Shown piece after piece: positions 42,334-51,446 of a stretch of 64,000 nt of DNA (positions within the stretch are counted from its first letter, which is position 1; each line of letters begins with the position of its first letter). Location of the stretch: NCBI GenBank assembly GCA_910579185.1, contig CAJTTG010000011.1, forward strand, positions 27,350 to 91,349. Direction: 5' to 3'. Source of the stretch: an uncultured Muribaculaceae bacterium (GTDB lineage: Bacteria > Bacteroidota > Bacteroidia > Bacteroidales > Muribaculaceae). Made by a program: the position numbers and the translations under genes. The notes below the pieces were generated by a model. That model saw only the letters and a list, made by a program, of their open reading frames with translations, did no database searches and was not told the DNA's origin.

Positions 42334-42411
42334 TGGTGGGCGCTGAGGGATTCGAACCCCCGACCCTCTGCTTGTAAGGCAGATGCTCTGAACCAGCTGA
42401 GCTAAGCGCCC
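42334..42411 (-). tRNA. tRNA-Val (anticodon TAC), second copy
   Basis: Identical 78-base sequence to the other copy including the CCA end, separated by 76 unrelated bases. First gene of the two-tRNA transcript, with promoter at 42440-42469. Confidence 0.95.
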
Positions 42412-42439
42412 GATAATCGGTTCATCGCTGAAAGCGTTG

Positions 42440-42469
42440 CAAAGGTAGGCATTATTTTTGAAATGGCAA
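42440..42469 (-). promoter_or_regulatory. Promoter of the tRNA-Val pair
   Basis: Minus strand TTG, 19 bases, TACCTTTG (complement at 42440-42447), 28 bases before the first tRNA. Confidence 0.65.
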
Positions 42470-42527
42470 GCGTTTTTGCGATTTTTTTTAATAAAATCCA
42501 TTTTTTCTCATTTTTCCAAACCGATAG

Positions 42528-42559
42528 TTTGTGTTTGATGTTGAAAATTCGTTAGTTTG
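42528..42559 (+). promoter_or_regulatory. Possible promoter of the DUF4492-cydAB operon
   Basis: TTTG (42528-42531), 20 bases, TTAGTTTG, one mismatch to TAnnTTTG. 35 bases before the first start codon. No clear Rex operator. Confidence 0.35.
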
Positions 42560-42594
42560 CATTTTGCAATCATGAAAAACAAATCGCACAGGAA

Positions 42595-42834
42595 ATGAAG
42601 GAGGAAAGCCCCAGCCGCCCACAGAATTTTTTCCGCCGCGTTGCCGATCTGTATGTCGACGGATTCCGCAACATGACGGTGGGCCGCACATTATGGGTTC
42701 TGATCATACTGAAGGTGGCGTTGCTGCTGCTGGTGTTCAAGCTGATCTTCTTCCCCGATCTGCTCCAGCGCGACTATGACAGCGATCAGGACAGGGCGCA
42801 GGCCGTCAGGAGTTCGCTGACCCATGAGAAATAA
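42595..42834 (+). CDS. DUF4492 small membrane protein (cytochrome bd-associated)
   Basis: 79 residues. Polar N-terminus (FFRRVADLYVDGFRNM), one membrane helix at about 35-55 (LWVLIILKVALLLLVFKLIF) and a charged tail. DUF4492 proteins are found directly before cydAB in Bacteroidota and Campylobacterota. By size and topology it may be a small accessory subunit of the oxidase, similar in role to CydX, which is inference. 33 bases before cydA. Confidence 0.85.
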   Translation: MKEESPSRPQNFFRRVADLYVDGFRNMTVGRTLWVLIILKVALLLLVFKLIFFPDLLQRDYDSDQDRAQAVRSSLTHEK

Positions 42835-42867
42835 AAAAATCTAACCCTTATAACCGATTAAACTATT

Positions 42868-44436
42868 ATGAACGATTTGATGAGTGTCGTGGACTGGTCG
42901 AGGGCTCAATTCGCCCTGACAGCGATGTACCACTGGCTATTCGTGCCCCTGACGCTGGGGCTTTCGGTGATCGTCGCGGTGATGGAGACCATCTACTACC
43001 GCACCCGTAGCGAGCGTTGGCTCGCCATCACCAAATTCTGGATGACGCTATTCGGCGTGAACTTCGCGATCGGCGTGGCCACCGGCATAATCCTGGAATT
43101 TGAATTCGGATCAAACTGGTCGAACTACAGCTGGTTTGTAGGCGACATTTTCGGAGCGCCGCTTGCCATTGAGGGCCTGCTGGCGTTCTTCATGGAGTCG
43201 ACGTTTATCGCCGTCATGTTCTTCGGCTGGAAGAAAGTCAGCCCCCGTTTCCATCTCGCAGCCACCTGGCTCACAGGCATAGGCGCATCGCTGTCGGCTC
43301 TCTGGATCCTTGTGGCCAACGGCTGGATGCAATATCCCGTCGGGATGGAATTTGATCCGGCGCAGATGCGCAATGTGATGGACGACTTCTGGGCTGTCGC
43401 GTTCTCCCCGGTTGCAATCCACAAATTCTTCCATGCCGTGTTCAGCGGATGGGCTCTTGCCGGCGTATTCGTGATCGGCGTCAGCTGCTGGTTCCTGCTG
43501 AAAAAGCGCAATGAGGCCATGGCCATACGCTCGATCAAGGTCGGCGGCACGATAGGACTGGCCGGCATGCTGCTCACACTCTGGACCGGCGACAGCTCGG
43601 CACTCGACGTGGCTCGCGTGCAGCCTATGAAACTGGCCGCGATGGAGGGCCTCTATGAAGGTAAATGCGGACAAGAGATCGTGGCATTCGGCATCCTGAA
43701 TCCGGAAAAAAAGCCCGACAATGACGCCGATCCCTATCTGTTCGACATATCCCTCCCGAAAGGTCTCTCATTTCTCGCCACCCACGACTTCAACGCCTTT
43801 GTGCCCGGCATCAACGACCTCATCAATGGTATTGAACTTACACCTGAGGGTGACACCATACGCCACGAATCGTACGCTGAGCGCATAGAGATAGGCCGGC
43901 GTGCCCATGAAGCCCTGCGCCGTTTCGATGCAGCTTCGGCAAAAGGCGACACGGCAGCCATGGCTCTGGCCGCCGCCGACCTGAAAGCCGACTACCGCTT
44001 CTTCGGCTACGGCTATCTCGACAATCCGTCACAAGCCGTGCCTCCGGTGGCCCTGACATTCTATTCATTCCACACAATGGTGATACTCGGCGGTTATCTC
44101 ATGCTGTTCTTCGCCGTTGTCCTATGGGCTGTGTGGCGTCGCCGCAGCTGGCTTTCCAACAAGATAATACTTTGGGCCGGCATGCTCACCATACCGATTG
44201 TCTACGTGTGCTCACAGGCCGGATGGGTTACAGCTGAAGTGGGCCGTCAGCCCTGGATCATCCAGGACATCATGCCCGTACAGGCCGCCATCTCCGACAT
44301 CCCGGTGTCAACCGTCATGCTGACGTTCTGGCTGTTTGCCGCCATGTTCACGGCATTCCTGGCCGCCGAGGTAGGCATCATGCTTCGCCAGATAGCCAAA
44401 GGATCAAAATCGGATTATGAATCACTAAAAGATTAA
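42868..44436 (+). CDS. cydA: Cytochrome bd ubiquinol oxidase subunit I
   Basis: 522 residues, about nine membrane helices. Haem and quinol features: MYHWLFVPLTLGLS with the b595 His near residue 25, NGWMQYPVG, HKFFHAVFSGWALAG with the b558 His, and GWVTAEVGRQPW. The quinol loop falls at about 250-385. High-affinity oxygen reduction linked to menaquinol, allowing an anaerobe to remove trace oxygen. Confidence 0.96.
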   Translation: MNDLMSVVDWSRAQFALTAMYHWLFVPLTLGLSVIVAVMETIYYRTRSERWLAITKFWMTLFGVNFAIGVATGIILEFEFGSNWSNYSWFVGDIFGAPLAIEGLLAFFMESTFIAVMFFGWKKVSPRFHLAATWLTGIGASLSALWILVANGWMQYPVGMEFDPAQMRNVMDDFWAVAFSPVAIHKFFHAVFSGWALAGVFVIGVSCWFLLKKRNEAMAIRSIKVGGTIGLAGMLLTLWTGDSSALDVARVQPMKLAAMEGLYEGKCGQEIVAFGILNPEKKPDNDADPYLFDISLPKGLSFLATHDFNAFVPGINDLINGIELTPEGDTIRHESYAERIEIGRRAHEALRRFDAASAKGDTAAMALAAADLKADYRFFGYGYLDNPSQAVPPVALTFYSFHTMVILGGYLMLFFAVVLWAVWRRRSWLSNKIILWAGMLTIPIVYVCSQAGWVTAEVGRQPWIIQDIMPVQAAISDIPVSTVMLTFWLFAAMFTAFLAAEVGIMLRQIAKGSKSDYESLKD

Positions 44437-44442
44437 GACAAC

Positions 44443-45585
44443 ATGCAAACGATAGAATATCTACAGGACTATTGGTGGCTCCTGATCAGCGTATTGGGCG
44501 GTGCCCTGGTGTTCCTGCTCTTTGTTCTGGGAGGCCAGTCGATGCTGCTATGCCGCAACAACGCCACCGACCGGACCATGATGGTCAACGCCCTGGGGCG
44601 CAAATGGGAGCTGACATTCACCACGCTCGTGGTTTTTGGCGGAGCATTCTTCGCCTCCTTCCCTCTTTTCTACTCCACCAGCTTCGGCGGAGCCTACTGG
44701 CTCTGGATGCTGATCCTTTTCAGCTTTATCCTACAGGCCGTCAGCTATGAGTTCCGTTCAAAGCCGGGCAATATCTTCGGCACACGGACCTACGACACGT
44801 TCCTCTTCGTCAACGGCTGCGTTGGCTGCGTGCTTCTTGGCGTGGCCGTAGCGATGATGTTTTTCGGGGCTCATTTCGATGTCGTGAAGACCAATATCCT
44901 CGACAGCGCGTCGCCCGTGATCTCCACTTGGGCTCCGAGCCACGGATTCGAGGCCATCTTTGAATGGAAAAACCTCGTTCTCGGCTTCACAGTGCTGTTC
45001 CTGGCCCGCACCCTGGCATCGCTCTATTTCATCAACTGCATCGCCAACGATGCTGAATTCATCAAACGCCAGCGCCGGTCGGTGCTGATCAACGGCAGCA
45101 TCTTCACCGTCCTGTTCCTGCTGTTCGCATTCCTGCTGCTTACGGCAAAAGGTGTGGAAGTGGCACCCGACGGAACAATGCAGTGGGTGGACTACAAATA
45201 TCTCAACAACCTGATCGAGATGTGGCCAGTCGGGCTGCTGTTCCTGATCGGCGTGGTGATGGTTCTCTGGGGTATCATAACCACTGTGATCCTCACAAAA
45301 TACCGCCATGGCATCTGGTTCTCGGGAATTGGCACGGTTATTGTTGTAATATGTCTGCTCTGCATCGCCGGCTACAACTCGACGGCCTACTACCCATCGC
45401 TGCAGGATGTCAATGCATCGCTGACCATCCGCAACAGTTCTTCGTCGCTGTTCACGCTCAAGGTGATGAGCTGGGTATCGGTAATCACGCCCTTCGTGAT
45501 AGCCTACATTGCCTACGTATGGCACAAGATGAATGCCACACCCATCACCCCCGAGGAAATGAACTCAACCGACCATAAATATTAA
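44443..45585 (+). CDS. cydB: Cytochrome bd ubiquinol oxidase subunit II
   Basis: 380 residues, about eight to nine membrane helices, starting with LQDYWWLLISVLGGALVFLL and LGGQSMLL as usual for CydB. Partner of CydA, 6 bases downstream of it. SPFH gene follows after 5 bases, so four genes form one operon. Confidence 0.95.
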   Translation: MQTIEYLQDYWWLLISVLGGALVFLLFVLGGQSMLLCRNNATDRTMMVNALGRKWELTFTTLVVFGGAFFASFPLFYSTSFGGAYWLWMLILFSFILQAVSYEFRSKPGNIFGTRTYDTFLFVNGCVGCVLLGVAVAMMFFGAHFDVVKTNILDSASPVISTWAPSHGFEAIFEWKNLVLGFTVLFLARTLASLYFINCIANDAEFIKRQRRSVLINGSIFTVLFLLFAFLLLTAKGVEVAPDGTMQWVDYKYLNNLIEMWPVGLLFLIGVVMVLWGIITTVILTKYRHGIWFSGIGTVIVVICLLCIAGYNSTAYYPSLQDVNASLTIRNSSSSLFTLKVMSWVSVITPFVIAYIAYVWHKMNATPITPEEMNSTDHKY

Positions 45586-45590
45586 GACAC

Positions 45591-46511
45591 ATGGACAAAA
45601 ACAAAGAATATGAGTACAGCGGATTGCTGATCAATGGCTTCGCCATGATCGTGATCACGTTCGTGATAATCCCGGCACTGGTGCTCTTCTTCCTTCTGAA
45701 CGACTCGTTCTCGGAAGGAGTCAAAGTGGTGACAACGGTTATCGGCGTTATCCTCTTCCTCACAGGATGCGTTGGCTACTTCACACAGGAGCCGAACGAA
45801 GCACGCGTGATGATCTTTTTCGGCACTTACAAAGGCACCTGCCGCAAGGTGGGTTTCTTCTGGGCCAACCCGTTCATGACACGCAGGAAACTCTCGCTGC
45901 GAATCCGCAACATGGATATCGAGCCTATAAAGGTCAACGACAAAGTGGGCAACCCGGTACTGATCGGCATGGTGCTTGTCTGGCGCATCAAGGATACCTA
46001 CCGCGCCGTGTTCGACCTCGATTCCGCCTCTCTCGGGGCCACCGGCACAACCGTGAGCAACGCGGCACTGCAGAACTTCGTCCGCATCCAGAGCGACGCT
46101 GCTCTGCGCGAAGTGACCGGCCACTATGCATATGACCAGACCGGAGCCGACGCCAACGAACTGACACTGCGCGACGGCGGCGATGAGATCAACGATCTGC
46201 TTGAACAGAAGATCAACGACCGTCTCGACATGGCCGGCATGGAAGTGGTGGAAGCAAGAATCAACTATCTGGCCTACGCTCCGGAGATTGCCGCCGTGAT
46301 GCTGCGCCGCCAGCAGGCAGCCGCCATAATCTCGGCACGAGAGAAGATTGTGGAGGGCGCGGTCTCGATGGTCGACATGGCTCTGCAACGTCTCGAACGC
46401 GACAACGTCGTGAAGCTCGACGAGGAACGCAAGGCAGCCATGGTGAGCAATCTTCTCGTGGTGCTCTGCGCCGACGAACCGGCACAGCCCGTGCTCAACA
46501 CCGGCAACTGA
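45591..46511 (+). CDS. SPFH/Band-7 domain membrane protein
   Basis: 306 residues. Two membrane helices near the N-terminus (about 15-38 and 42-62) followed by an SPFH domain (about 80-270: EPNEARVMIFFGTYKGTCR, VGNPVLIGMVLVWRIKDTYR, RINYLAYAPEIAAVMLRRQQ). Flotillin/prohibitin-like scaffold, cytoplasmic domain, likely oligomeric ring at the membrane. Placement right behind cydAB suggests support for oxidase assembly or stability; this is inference. Confidence 0.88.
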   Translation: MDKNKEYEYSGLLINGFAMIVITFVIIPALVLFFLLNDSFSEGVKVVTTVIGVILFLTGCVGYFTQEPNEARVMIFFGTYKGTCRKVGFFWANPFMTRRKLSLRIRNMDIEPIKVNDKVGNPVLIGMVLVWRIKDTYRAVFDLDSASLGATGTTVSNAALQNFVRIQSDAALREVTGHYAYDQTGADANELTLRDGGDEINDLLEQKINDRLDMAGMEVVEARINYLAYAPEIAAVMLRRQQAAAIISAREKIVEGAVSMVDMALQRLERDNVVKLDEERKAAMVSNLLVVLCADEPAQPVLNTGN

Positions 46512-46545
46512 CCTCTACCCATTTTCACAAATGGAAATTAATAGC

Positions 46546-46553
46546 TAAATTTG
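46546..46553 (+). promoter_or_regulatory. Possible -7 box of pyrH
   Basis: TAAATTTG, 28 bases before the start codon. No TTG at the usual -33 distance. Confidence 0.35.
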
Positions 46554-46581
46554 TGATCAGAAAACCAAAAGAACCAACAAA

Positions 46582-47292
46582 ATGAACGCAAAATACAACA
46601 GAGTGCTCCTCAAACTCAGCGGCGAATCGCTGATGGGCCACCAAGGCTATGGCATCGATGCCGAACGTCTCGGAGAATACGCACGCCAGATCGCCGAGGT
46701 AGTAGCCGCCGGCGTTGAAGTGGCCATCGTGATAGGCGGCGGCAATATATTCCGCGGACTTCAGGGTGCGGCCAAAGGCTTCGACCGCGTCAAAGGCGAC
46801 CAGATGGGCATGCTTGCCACAACGATCAACTCCCTCGCTCTCAGCTCGGCTCTCGAGGAGATAGGCCAGCCGGCCAAAGTATTCACCGCCATCAACATGT
46901 TCCCTATCGGCGAACACTACAGCAACCGCCGTGCCATCGAGGCCCTTCAGAGCGGCACCGTGGCAATCATAGCTGGCGGCACCGGCAATCCCTACTTCAC
47001 AACCGACACCGGCAGCGCACTGCGCGGAATCGAGGTGAGCGCCGATGTGATGCTGAAAGGCACCCGTATCGACGGAGTCTATACCGCTGATCCGGAGAAA
47101 GATCCCACAGCCACCAAGTTTGACAAGATCACCTACGGAGAAGTGCTCAACCGCGGACTGCGCGTGATGGATCTCACCGCCACAGCACTCTGCAAAGAGA
47201 ACGGCCTGCCGATCATAGTGTTCGACATGGACACCCCCGGCAATCTTGCTAAAGTGATAGCCGGAGAGCCTATCGGAACGCTCGTTTACTAA
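46582..47292 (+). CDS. pyrH: UMP kinase
   Basis: 236 residues, hexameric bacterial type. VLLKLSGESLMG, GGGNIFRG and TGNPYFTTDT are the phosphate and UMP loops. Phosphorylates UMP to UDP. Followed 33 bases on by frr, the arrangement seen in many bacteria. Confidence 0.97.
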   Translation: MNAKYNRVLLKLSGESLMGHQGYGIDAERLGEYARQIAEVVAAGVEVAIVIGGGNIFRGLQGAAKGFDRVKGDQMGMLATTINSLALSSALEEIGQPAKVFTAINMFPIGEHYSNRRAIEALQSGTVAIIAGGTGNPYFTTDTGSALRGIEVSADVMLKGTRIDGVYTADPEKDPTATKFDKITYGEVLNRGLRVMDLTATALCKENGLPIIVFDMDTPGNLAKVIAGEPIGTLVY

Positions 47293-47325
47293 ACCGCAAC
47301 AATAAAAAAACAAGAAACATATATC

Positions 47326-47883
47326 ATGGACGTAAAAGACTATCTCAACCCGGCCGAAGAGAAAATGGAGCTGGCTGTGGCCTACCTCGACGAATCTCTG
47401 ACCCACATCCGCGCAGGCAAAGCCAATCCCAAACTGATCGACGGCATCCGCGTGGAATACTACGGCAGCGCAGTGCCCATCAGCAATGTGGCCAACATCT
47501 CCGTGCCCGACGCACGCACAATCGCCATCACCCCCTGGGAAAAACCGATGTTCAAGGAGATCGAGAAAGCGATCATCAACTCCGAGCTCGGCATCACCCC
47601 GGAAAACAACGGCGAAGTGATCCGTCTCTCTATTCCGCCACTGACCGAAGAACGCCGCAAACAGCTCGTAAAGCAATCGAAAGCTGAGGCAGAGACAGCC
47701 AAAGTGTCGGTCCGCAATGCACGTCGCGACGCCATCGACGGCCTCAAGAAAGCCGTTAAGCAGGGTATGCCCGAGGACGTTGAAAAAGACGCAGAGGCAA
47801 CCGCACAGAAGCTCCACGACAAATATCTCAAGAAGATCGACGATCTTTTCGCAGCCAAAGAAAAAGAGATCCTGACCGTCTGA
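47326..47883 (+). CDS. frr: Ribosome recycling factor
   Basis: 185 residues. Two-domain RRF: LTHIRAGKANPKLIDGIRVE and PLTEERRKQLVKQ are conserved marks. Splits post-termination ribosomes with EF-G. Terminator directly after. Confidence 0.97.
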   Translation: MDVKDYLNPAEEKMELAVAYLDESLTHIRAGKANPKLIDGIRVEYYGSAVPISNVANISVPDARTIAITPWEKPMFKEIEKAIINSELGITPENNGEVIRLSIPPLTEERRKQLVKQSKAEAETAKVSVRNARRDAIDGLKKAVKQGMPEDVEKDAEATAQKLHDKYLKKIDDLFAAKEKEILTV

Positions 47884-47909
47884 TCCCCGGATCCGACACA
47901 AACAAATAA

Positions 47910-47950
47910 CCGGCGGCGTATCAGTAATCCTGATACGCCGCCGGCATTTC
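47910..47950 (+). terminator. Terminator of pyrH-frr
   Basis: CCGGCGGCGTATCAG and CTGATACGCCGCCGG form a perfect 15-bp stem around TAATC, followed by CATTTCTG. Possibly serves the converging GH92 gene as well. Confidence 0.8.
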
Positions 47951-48006
47951 TGTATCGTATAAAAAGACGGATCCACAGAGCCTGAACTCCATGGATCCGA
48001 ATTGTT

Positions 48007-50346
48007 TTATTTGCGCTGTTTCTTTGCTTTCTTGGGGGCTTTGATCTGAGGAGCATCGCCGGTCAGGGAGAATGAGTAGGGACGATCCTCTGGAGCGATA
48101 CCGCGGTTGAGATTGGGTTCAGAACCCATGTCAAATTTCAGCGTCGCGCCGGATTCGAGTGCCGCTTTGGTCACATAGTTGGCACCATAGGGTTTGCCGT
48201 CGATAGTCATGGATTCTATGTAGCGGTTGGCATCGGAATTTTCGGGCGCAGAGATGTTGATTGTACGTCCGTTTTCAAGATGAACTTTCACATCTTTGAA
48301 CAATGGAGCACCGAGAGCATATTCTCCGCTACCGGGACACACGGGATAGAATCCGAGGGCAGAGAACACATACCATGCCGATGTCTGACCATTGTCCTCA
48401 TCGCCGCAGTAGCCATCGGGATTGGGGGTGTACATGCGGTTCATCACCTCACGCACCCAGTACTGGGCTTTCCAAGGCTGACCGGACCAGTCATACAGAT
48501 AGATCATGTGCTGGATAGGCTGGTTGCCATGGGCATAATTACCCATATTCATGATCTGCATCTCGCGTATCTCGTGGATGGGGAATCCATAATAGCTGTC
48601 GTCGAACACCGGGGGAAGGGTGAACACAGAGTCCATCATGGTATTGAAATTCTTCTCGCCGCCCATGAGGTTGATGAGTCCCTGAGGATCGTGGAACACC
48701 GACCATGTGTAGTGCCATGAATTACCCTCGGTGAAAGCATCGCCCCATTTCAGAGGATTGAACGGTGACTGGAACGAACCATCCTCATTGCGTCCACGCA
48801 TCAGATTGTGTTCAGGATCAAAGAGGTTGCGATAGTTCATAGCGTTGGCGGCATAGGGAGCAAGCTCTTTCTTGGATTTGCCAAGAGCCTTGCCAAGCAT
48901 ATAGATGCACCAGTCGTCGTAGGCATATTCGAGTGTGCGTGCCGCGCTCTCGTTGATGCCGACGTTGTAGGGGACATAGCCCAGACGATCATAATATTCA
49001 TGACCGAGACGGCCGGTTGAGCTTACCGTCGGGTGAACTTTGTGAGCACCGGAAGTGACAGCTTCCCAGAGTTTCTCAATATCATAGCCACGCACTCCGT
49101 TGAGGTAGGCATCAGCAACGACCGATGCGCTGTTGTTGCCGACCATACATCCTCTGTGGCCGGGACTTGCCCACTCAGGCAGGAAGCCGCTTTCAAGATA
49201 AGCGTTTACAAGGCCATCCTGAATCTTGACGCTCTCCGAAGGATACAGAAGATTGACCAGAGGGAAGAGCGCACGGAATGTGTCCCAGAAACCGGTATCG
49301 GTGAACATATAGCCCGGAAGCACCTCGCCGTTATATGGGCTGTAGTGCATCACCTTCCCTGCCGCGTCTATTTCATAGAATGCGTGGGGGAACAGGAGCG
49401 CATGATACAGGTTGGAATAGAACGTGCGCAGGCGGTCGAGCTGGAAATCGTAGCTGTCAGGAGCCACTTCGATGCGTCCGAGCACATCGTTCCAGCGAGC
49501 GCGTCCTTCGGCCTCGATGCGGTCGTATGAGCCATCGCCAAGTTCCTTAAGGTTGAGCAACGCCTGTTCGGGGCTGATGAAAGAAGAAGCGACACGTGCA
49601 TTCACTTTCTGTCCTTTCGACGTCGGGAAGCCGATGATGGCGCCGGCGTGGTTGCCGGTAGCGGTTGCGGCTGTCGTCGCAGTGATGACGCTATCGAGCA
49701 CCGTTGCCGAATAGCTGAACGGGGTGTCGAACTCTATGACGAAATAGTTCTTGAAATTGTCCGGAACGCCACCGGAATTTTTGGTGGTGTAGCCAGTGAT
49801 ACGGCGGTTGGCGGCATCAACCGTCACGGACGATCCGTCGTTGAACGCATCGATGACCACGGTCGACAGCTCCGCCTCAGGGAATGTGAACCGGAATGCA
49901 GCCGCACGCTCCGTCGTTGTGAATTCCGTGGTCACATCATGGTCGGCGAGATACACCTTATAGGAATAGGGGGTAGCCTTCTCAGCCTTGTGCGAGAACC
50001 AGCTCGCACGCTCGCTTTCGAGGAACACGGGCTTTCCGGTCACAGGCATAAGCGAGAACTGGCCGTAATCGTTGATCCATGGAGAGGGACGATGGGTCTG
50101 CTTGAATCCGATGATCTTATCGGAGTCATAGGTATAGACCCAGCCATCGCCGTTTTTACCGGTCTGCGGAGTCCAGCCGTTCATACCCCAGGGCATAGTG
50201 ACGATAGGGAGAGTGTTGCCCGTCGATAATTCATATTTCGACTGTGTGCCGGTCAATGTGTTGACATAGTCAACCGGGTCCGCCGCCATGGCCGTTCCGG
50301 CGGATGTCAGCGCAATCAGCGCAAGAGAAATAAGGTTATGATTCAT
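48007..50346 (-). CDS. GH92 alpha-mannosidase
   Basis: 779 residues, full GH92 length. Signal peptide 1-21 (TSAGTAMA), then the N-terminal domain with YVNTLTGTQSKYELSTGN and MPWGMNGWTPQTG. The catalytic (alpha/alpha)6 domain has YMFTDTGFWDTFRALFPL, FPIHEIREMQ and the base motif GDEDNGQTSAWYVFSALGFYP near residue 680. Removes alpha-mannose from N-glycans or yeast mannan in the periplasm or at the surface. Linkage cannot be told from the sequence alone. The C-terminus (IKAPKKAKKQRK) is unusually basic. Confidence 0.94.
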   Translation of the reverse strand: MNHNLISLALIALTSAGTAMAADPVDYVNTLTGTQSKYELSTGNTLPIVTMPWGMNGWTPQTGKNGDGWVYTYDSDKIIGFKQTHRPSPWINDYGQFSLMPVTGKPVFLESERASWFSHKAEKATPYSYKVYLADHDVTTEFTTTERAAAFRFTFPEAELSTVVIDAFNDGSSVTVDAANRRITGYTTKNSGGVPDNFKNYFVIEFDTPFSYSATVLDSVITATTAATATGNHAGAIIGFPTSKGQKVNARVASSFISPEQALLNLKELGDGSYDRIEAEGRARWNDVLGRIEVAPDSYDFQLDRLRTFYSNLYHALLFPHAFYEIDAAGKVMHYSPYNGEVLPGYMFTDTGFWDTFRALFPLVNLLYPSESVKIQDGLVNAYLESGFLPEWASPGHRGCMVGNNSASVVADAYLNGVRGYDIEKLWEAVTSGAHKVHPTVSSTGRLGHEYYDRLGYVPYNVGINESAARTLEYAYDDWCIYMLGKALGKSKKELAPYAANAMNYRNLFDPEHNLMRGRNEDGSFQSPFNPLKWGDAFTEGNSWHYTWSVFHDPQGLINLMGGEKNFNTMMDSVFTLPPVFDDSYYGFPIHEIREMQIMNMGNYAHGNQPIQHMIYLYDWSGQPWKAQYWVREVMNRMYTPNPDGYCGDEDNGQTSAWYVFSALGFYPVCPGSGEYALGAPLFKDVKVHLENGRTINISAPENSDANRYIESMTIDGKPYGANYVTKAALESGATLKFDMGSEPNLNRGIAPEDRPYSFSLTGDAPQIKAPKKAKKQRK

Positions 50347-50376
50347 CTTTATAAAGGTGGAAAAAATTGGTTTTTA

Positions 50377-50384
50377 CAAAGTTA
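50377..50384 (-). promoter_or_regulatory. Possible -7 box of the GH92 gene
   Basis: Minus strand TAACTTTG, 31 bases before the start. No -33 match. Confidence 0.4.
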
Positions 50385-50429
50385 GTCAACTTAGCCGACA
50401 CTACATGCAGGCAAATGGAAAAAAACTGC

Positions 50430-50437
50430 TAAATTTG
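50430..50437 (+). promoter_or_regulatory. Possible -7 box of fmt
   Basis: TAAATTTG, 28 bases before the fmt ATG. No clear -33 match. Divergent from the GH92 box. Confidence 0.4.
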
Positions 50438-50465
50438 CAGATATTAAAACCTCCTAAAGATTTTT

Positions 50466-51431
50466 ATGACCAGAAACGATCTCAAGATAGTTTTTTTCGG
50501 CACACCCGATTTCGCCGTTGAATCATTGCGCGCACTCGTAGAGGGTGGTTACAACGTGGTCTCCGTAGTCACAGCCCCCGACAAACCGGCCGGACGCGGA
50601 CGCTCCCTACAGATGTCGGCGGTGAAGGAATATGCCTTGCAGCAAGGTCTGCCGGTTCTTCAGCCTGTCAGACTGAAGGATGAAGAATTCGTGGAGCAGC
50701 TGCGCTCGCTCGACGCACAGCTTTTCATCGTCATAGCGTTCAGAATGCTCCCGGAAGTGGTATGGACCATGCCGGAGCTTGGCACATTCAACCTCCACGG
50801 ATCCCTGCTGCCACGCTATCGCGGCGCGGCTCCGATCAACTGGGCCGTGATCAACGGTGAGACACAGACCGGCGTGACCACCTTCTTCCTCAAACATGAG
50901 ATAGACACCGGCGATATAATCGACACACGCGCCATTGAGATAGGCCCCGACGAGGATGCCGGATCGGTCTACGACCGGCTGATGCACATCGGCGCAGAAC
51001 TGACCTTGAAGACAGTCGAGGCGATTATCAACGGAACACTGACAACCACTCCGCAGGCAGCTGTTGACGGAATAGAGCCCTGCGGTGCGCCCAAAATATT
51101 CAAGGACACATGTCGCATAGACTGGAACCGACCGGCTCAGGAGATCCACAACCATATCCGCGGCCTATCCCCCTACCCCACAGCCTGGACCACCCTCCAT
51201 GCCGACGGACAGGAGCAGGGAACACTCAAAATATTCGCCACACGCCTGACCGATGAACCGGCCTCAGAGCCGGGACGCATACGCGAAGACCACAGCTCCG
51301 GACGCATGCTGGTGGACTGCGCAGACAAGGCTCTGGAAATAACAAGCCTGCAAGCACCCGGCAAACGGCGCATGCCCACAGCCGACTTCCTGCGCGGTTG
51401 CCGTCTGACAGATATGAAATTAAGCGATTAA
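50466..51431 (+). CDS. fmt: Methionyl-tRNA formyltransferase
   Basis: 321 residues. IVFFGTPDFAVESLRAL at the start. The catalytic Asn and His are in FNLHGSLLPRYRGAAPI and the Asp in DTGDI. C-terminal tRNA-binding domain from about 205. Formylates the initiator tRNA with 10-formyl-tetrahydrofolate. The wzi-type gene follows after 15 bases. Confidence 0.97.
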   Translation: MTRNDLKIVFFGTPDFAVESLRALVEGGYNVVSVVTAPDKPAGRGRSLQMSAVKEYALQQGLPVLQPVRLKDEEFVEQLRSLDAQLFIVIAFRMLPEVVWTMPELGTFNLHGSLLPRYRGAAPINWAVINGETQTGVTTFFLKHEIDTGDIIDTRAIEIGPDEDAGSVYDRLMHIGAELTLKTVEAIINGTLTTTPQAAVDGIEPCGAPKIFKDTCRIDWNRPAQEIHNHIRGLSPYPTAWTTLHADGQEQGTLKIFATRLTDEPASEPGRIREDHSSGRMLVDCADKALEITSLQAPGKRRMPTADFLRGCRLTDMKLSD

Positions 51432-51446
51432 ACAAAACCGCAAACA

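Noticed and set aside
42180..42411. The two identical tRNA-Val copies as attachment sites of an integrated element
   Set aside because: Only 76 bases separate them and no integrase is nearby, so a simple gene duplication explains them.
42480..42594. A Rex operator before the cyd operon
   Set aside because: The TTGTGTTTGATG-like stretch lacks the second half-site TCACAA, so it is not called.
46525..47976. A 483-codon open frame on the minus strand across pyrH and frr
   Set aside because: It lies entirely opposite two certain housekeeping genes, is rich in Cys, Phe, His and Gly as expected of a codon-bias shadow, and has no start context or domain.
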